This document shows, in pieces, positions 6,449 to 7,095 of a DNA stretch of 7,095 nt. The notes beneath the pieces are model-generated. The model saw nothing but the letters and a program-made list of their open reading frames with translations, did not search any database and had not been told where the DNA came from. Both the position numbers and the translations under genes were made by a program. The DNA comes from Desulfosporosinus sp. (GTDB lineage: Bacteria; Bacillota; Desulfitobacteriia; Desulfitobacteriales; Desulfitobacteriaceae), in NCBI GenBank assembly GCA_016278585.1, contig JADQBO010000408.1:1-7095 (forward strand). Reading direction: 5' to 3'. Position 1 is the first letter of the stretch. The number at the start of each line of letters is the position of its first letter.

Positions 6449-6706
6449 ATAAAACGGATAAGTTATGATGACTATTCAGGTACTCAGTTAATTAACCACA
6501 GATTACACAGATTTAAATAAATACTTTTTTTAACTCAACATACAAATTCCTTGTATTGCAAGTAAATATTCGCCATTTTTCTATTTATAATAGTTCTTAA
6601 TCTGTGAAATCTGTGTAAATCTGTGTAAATCTGTGGTTTCTCCTATCGTTCTTTTATGTGTAAGCTGTGGTTCCCCGTCCCAAGGTCCTGAATAGTCACG
6701 TTTTAT
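6449..6706. repeat. Nested inverted-repeat element, MITE-like
   Basis: Three pairs of inverted arms are nested in about 260 bases. The outermost is ATAAAACG (6449-6456) with CGTTTTAT (6699-6706). Next is TGACTATTCAGG (6469-6480) with CCTGAATAGTCA (6687-6698), 12 of 12. The inner pair is 6494-6514 with 6617-6638, a 21/22-base match that differs by a single inserted base. The enclosed DNA is AT-rich apart from a GC-rich patch at 6668-6680, and encodes no visible protein. The structure resembles a non-autonomous miniature inverted-repeat element or a dispersed intergenic repeat. I could not identify a convincing target-site duplication, so mobility is inference. Confidence 0.6.
6599..6638 (+). 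repeat. Tandem TCTGTG decamer array
   Basis: TCTGTG recurs at 6601, 6610, 6620 and 6630, with the intervening bases mostly TAAA or AAA, making a period of 9-10 bases close to one helical turn. The last copy ends in GTGGTT. A degenerate fifth copy, GCTGTGGTTCC, begins at 6664. The opposite-strand version lies at 6494-6514, containing two ACAGATT units, so the array forms the right arm of the inner inverted repeat. Confidence 0.85.
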
Positions 6707-6711
6707 ATTTA

Positions 6712-6739
6712 TTGTCTGCAGCTTTGCCTGCGGTATGAA
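6712..6739 (+). promoter_or_regulatory. Weak possible promoter for the last gene
   Basis: TTGTCT (6712-6717) and TATGAA (6734-6739), 16 bases apart, each match the sigma-A hexamers at four of six positions. This is the best vegetative-type match between the repeat element and the next gene, and the only reason to list it is its position. It may be a chance match. Confidence 0.2.
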
Positions 6740-6769
6740 ATAATGATTACGTTGAATGGAGGAAGATTT

Positions 6770-7095
6770 GTGGATATTCTGCCAATTATTTTATTTTTGT
6801 TAGGAGTGGGGTTTTTATTTCTAGGTTGGCGTTGGCAGAATCCACCTAACGAAGATACTTTGACCGCCTTAAAAGGGCTTGCGTATTTGAAAAAAGAACT
6901 TATTCGAGTTCAAGACCAGGTTCATGATCATGAAGGGAAACTATTAAAGTTTGAAGGTATAGACGTTCAAAACCTTGAGAGTAGAGATATTACTTCTAAA
7001 GAAAAAGAAATTATAGAAAAAGAAAAAGAAACTAAAAAACTAGAAACTAACTCAGAGGAAATGGAATTTAGAGAACGTAAAGCAAGACAACCCCA
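6770..7095 (+). CDS. Unrecognised membrane-anchored coiled-coil protein, 3'-truncated by window edge
   Basis: I do not recognise the family. The frame is open from GTG 6770 to the end of the window, giving 108 codons without a stop. GGAGG at 6758-6762, 7 bases upstream, supports this start; the overlapping TTG at 6768 leads to a stop after 11 codons. The N terminus is a single hydrophobic helix (DILPIILFLLGVGFLFLGW, residues 2-20), followed by WQNPP. A heptad-like, charged region then begins near residue 31 (LTALKGLAYLKKELIRVQDQV), and residues about 75-105 are almost entirely Lys/Glu/Arg/Thr. The arrangement suggests a small bitopic membrane protein with a cytoplasmic or extracytoplasmic coiled coil. 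It lies 460 bases after cwlD, so being in the same operon is doubtful. Function is unknown. Confidence 0.75.
   Translation, partial: MDILPIILFLLGVGFLFLGWRWQNPPNEDTLTALKGLAYLKKELIRVQDQVHDHEGKLLKFEGIDVQNLESRDITSKEKEIIEKEKETKKLETNSEEMEFRERKARQP

Noticed and set aside
6599..6638. Short CRISPR-like array
   Set aside because: Units repeat every 9-10 bases with only 3-4 intervening bases that are themselves repeated; there are no spacers and no cas genes.

Overview
The window looks like a conserved ribosomal-protein / RNA-polymerase locus from an endospore-forming, low-GC Firmicute. I infer a clostridial organism of the Desulfosporosinus/Desulfitobacterium (Peptococcaceae) kind. The grounds are the Bacillus-like gene order (rpoA - rplQ - ECF module - truA - rplM - rpsI - cwlD), strong GGAGG ribosome-binding sites, frequent TTG/GTG starts, and a spore-cortex amidase gene behind a possible sigma-E promoter. 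The genus is inference only. All genes are on the + strand.

Layout. Positions 1-870 hold rpoA, missing about its first 26 codons, followed closely by rplQ (897-1235) and an imperfect terminator-like hairpin. Next comes an ECF vitamin-transporter energising module. A single 472-residue protein carries two complete ABC ATPase domains, where most Firmicutes have separate EcfA1 and EcfA2, and it is followed 8 bases later by the membrane protein EcfT. truA (tRNA pseudouridine synthase) closes this block. Just after the truA stop lies a near-consensus sigma-A promoter (TTGACA-N17-TAAAAT). It drives a leader with a 12-base direct repeat and competing hairpins, probably the ribosomal protein L13 leader, and then rplM-rpsI, which end in a textbook intrinsic terminator (5412-5440).

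The last part is sporulation-related and more variable. cwlD (5596-6309) has a weak sigma-A-like promoter and a good match to a sigma-E promoter upstream. A 460-base non-coding gap follows, holding nested inverted repeats (6449-6706) with a tandem TCTGTG decamer array inside, which looks like a MITE or another dispersed repeat. The window ends in the first 108 codons of an unrecognised gene (6770 onward) for a protein with one N-terminal membrane helix and a highly charged, probably coiled-coil, cytoplasmic region.

How the genes work together: rpoA, rplQ, rplM, rpsI and truA serve transcription and translation. EcfAA-EcfT would power vitamin uptake with substrate-binding S-components encoded elsewhere. 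CwlD acts later, in spore cortex maturation. I see no defence system, CRISPR array or identifiable transposase. The least ordinary items are the EcfA fusion, the L13 leader repeat, the possible sigma-E promoter, and the nested-repeat element.
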